Position numbers and translations under genes: made by a program
The notes under the pieces: model-generated
Told to the model about the DNA's origin: nothing
The model's input: the letters and a program-made list of their open reading frames with translations, nothing else
Databases searched by the model: none
In this document: in pieces, positions 62,595 to 64,000 of the stretch
Layout: every line of letters starts with the position of its first letter
Numbering within the stretch: position 1 is the stretch's first letter
Virus record (IMG/VR): IMGVR_UViG_3300015371_000003
Location: 1 to 64,000 of that record
Source of the DNA: a virus
Direction: 5' to 3' (one strand)
DNA length: 64,000 nt

Positions 62595-64000
62595 ATGCTC
62601 CGTATCCACCCGCCGAAGGTGCAACCCATTGCACCCTCCCTTCTTGAAGTCCTGAAGTTTGATCCGAGTGAACCTCGTGATCCTCACGGACGATGGACGA
62701 CTTTCGGCGCGTCCATTCGAGTTGGGGACCGAGAGATTGCCGTAGTCAAACCAGCCCGCGCCAGAGACGATCAACTGGTCCCCCTGAACGTCGTCGCATT
62801 TGATACCGAATTTCAGCGGGAGCAGGGGTTTTATCTGGGCGTCGGTGGAATTGGGGGGATCGGCACCCGCTACCAACGTTTCGGGGACTTCATTGCCTCT
62901 CATGACAGCATCGAAGCGGCGGAAGTGTCCGTGCAGGAGAACGGGCGCGTGGGTTTCACCAACGGACGCCACCGGTATGCGTGGCTCCGTGATCAAGGAT
63001 TGACCACCATTCCCGTAGCCATGACCCCGGAGTCAGTCAGGAACGCCAAGAAGCATGGGTATCTGGCGGCGGTCAAGCTGGCGTGGGATGAGAGCCAACC
63101 TCGTGACGCTAAAGGACGGTGGGCAAAAGGATCAGCAGAACCTCCACCAGTCGGTCCACGTATTGGATTTGTGGGGCCGGATGGGAAGGAGCATGTTGGA
63201 CGTAAGACGGGGGGATTAGGAGGGTATTCCGAAGATCACACGGACACGGCTCGCCGGTTACTAGATAAGGAATACTCCACGGCACTGAGTCAGGCGCAAG
63301 CACGTGGTGGGGATTACCCAAATGCCATTCGTTTGATGTTGGAACAAGGAGCCATTCGGTATTGGGTGCGGAACGGGGAGATTGCGCTGCATTTTCAAGC
63401 AGGCCACCCAAAGACCGTCGAACACGTCATTCAATTTCTGCATGACAATTTTCAGGATGGGGATCGCATTTATATCGACATCGAAGGGGCCGAACCGCAT
63501 GTGCATTTTTTCGATAATGTCGGAGCCGCGAATCGTACTATTCGTCAGACAAAGCCACTCAAGAAGGTGGCGCAAGAGCATTCCTACGGCAACACCCAGA
63601 TTCAAATTGCTCCGACCAGTGCCGCCGCACTTTCTCTGAATATGGCCCGTGCTGCCATCCGCGATGAACATTGCATGGCAACCGGCAAGGATGTGGATCC
63701 GAACCATGTGACGGTGCGCTTCGGCCTCCTGAACGATGATCTGGATGGTCTGCGGTCGTTTATTGTCCGTCAACAGTCCTTCGAAGCTGAGGTCGGAGAG
63801 ATTGAACTATTCCCGGCCAGTGAGCACAGCGATGGAGCCGTGCCCGTCGTGGCCCGCATCGTCAGTCCCGAGTTGCATGCCATCGAAGCGGAGATAGGGC
63901 AGTATGCCGACTTCAAGGATAAGAATTTCCCCGAGTACAAACCCCATTGCACCCTTGCCTACGTCCACCCGGACAAAGCGGATTACTACCGTGATCTGTT
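62595..64000 (+). CDS. ParB-like/2H-phosphoesterase multidomain protein, 3'-truncated
   Basis: At least 468 aa; the frame is open to the window's end. LKFDPSEPRDPHGRW begins at Phe22 and LAWDESQPRDAKGRW at Trp164, two variants of the shared peptide. Residues 60-150 form a ParB/Srx-like domain (FDTEFQREQGFYLG, GFTNGRHRYAWL, His126). After a middle alpha/beta domain, HVTVRFG (His371) and PHCTLAYV (His451) form the paired HxT motifs of the 2H phosphoesterase (2'-5' RNA ligase-like) fold. This fold hydrolyses cyclic or oligonucleotide phosphodiesters in known phage counter-defence proteins; here that is only a possibility. Confidence 0.65.
   Translation, partial: MLRIHPPKVQPIAPSLLEVLKFDPSEPRDPHGRWTTFGASIRVGDREIAVVKPARARDDQLVPLNVVAFDTEFQREQGFYLGVGGIGGIGTRYQRFGDFIASHDSIEAAEVSVQENGRVGFTNGRHRYAWLRDQGLTTIPVAMTPESVRNAKKHGYLAAVKLAWDESQPRDAKGRWAKGSAEPPPVGPRIGFVGPDGKEHVGRKTGGLGGYSEDHTDTARRLLDKEYSTALSQAQARGGDYPNAIRLMLEQGAIRYWVRNGEIALHFQAGHPKTVEHVIQFLHDNFQDGDRIYIDIEGAEPHVHFFDNVGAANRTIRQTKPLKKVAQEHSYGNTQIQIAPTSAAALSLNMARAAIRDEHCMATGKDVDPNHVTVRFGLLNDDLDGLRSFIVRQQSFEAEVGEIELFPASEHSDGAVPVVARIVSPELHAIEAEIGQYADFKDKNFPEYKPHCTLAYVHPDKADYYRDL
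62620..62633. repeat. 14-bp palindrome site 27
   Basis: TGCAACCCATTGCA inside the first codons of the gene at 62595. Confidence 0.7.

Noticed and set aside
1-64000. CRISPR array, integrase or insertion sequence
   Set aside because: No regularly spaced repeats, recombinase motifs or terminal inverted repeats were seen; the 14-bp palindromes are too far apart for a CRISPR.

Overview
The window is part of the genome of a tailed double-stranded DNA phage (or an integrated or metagenomic copy of one). It carries a large terminase, an HK97-type portal, tail fibres and spikes, a family A DNA polymerase and dozens of tightly packed small genes, nearly all on the + strand with ATGA or GTGA overlaps. 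The host is inferred, not seen. Two tandem PEP-CTERM proteins, an outer-membrane-type beta-barrel protein and a very large polysaccharide-degrading spike point to a Gram-negative, exopolysaccharide-producing host with an exosortase. No tRNA, rRNA, CRISPR array or integrase was recognised. The DNA continues at both ends: the first gene has no start and the last has no stop.

Layout. 1-3.3 kb: small genes, a cold-shock protein and a Dam-like methylase. 3.3-6 kb: putative small terminase and TerL, closed by a strong terminator facing one of the few minus-strand genes. 6-16.7 kb: endonuclease VII, two tandem LamG-like virion proteins and many small zinc-binding or hypothetical genes, each group with its own promoter. 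16.7-21.4 kb: a 1510-aa PKD/lyase/beta-helix spike. 21.5-31 kb: small genes, a ParB-like protein, the PEP-CTERM pair, a RapZ-C-like protein and an outer-membrane-like protein. 31-40 kb: tail fibre region, interrupted by a minus-strand HNH gene. 40-47 kb: a PPDK-like phosphotransferase, two CX5R phosphatases and unknowns. 47-53.7 kb: an intein-split DNA polymerase, two HNH genes and a 673-aa phage protein. 53.8-64 kb: portal, then a run of large multidomain proteins (metallopeptidases, a PI3/4-kinase-like protein, and a ParB-like/2H-phosphoesterase protein), most of which share a short W-D-E-S-K-H-P-R-D...G-Q-F peptide.

Regulation is unusually legible. About two dozen near-identical promoters (TTGACAAA, 17-18 bp, then a -10 box of the form xAxACT) punctuate the + strand and often overlap the stop codon of the gene upstream. 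Some place the predicted transcription start on or within a few bases of the ATG. A 14-bp palindrome (consensus TGCAATYRATTGCA) occurs 27 times, about every 2.4 kb, between genes and inside genes in more than one reading frame.

The strongest candidates for something undescribed are: (1) an intein in the DNA polymerase whose HNH endonuclease is a complete gene in a different reading frame; (2) the genome-wide 14-bp palindrome; (3) the set of likely virion-delivered effectors sharing the HPRD/GQF peptide; and (4) phage-borne PEP-CTERM proteins together with a PPDK-like/phosphatase cluster. All functional calls rest on motifs read by eye; no database search was run.
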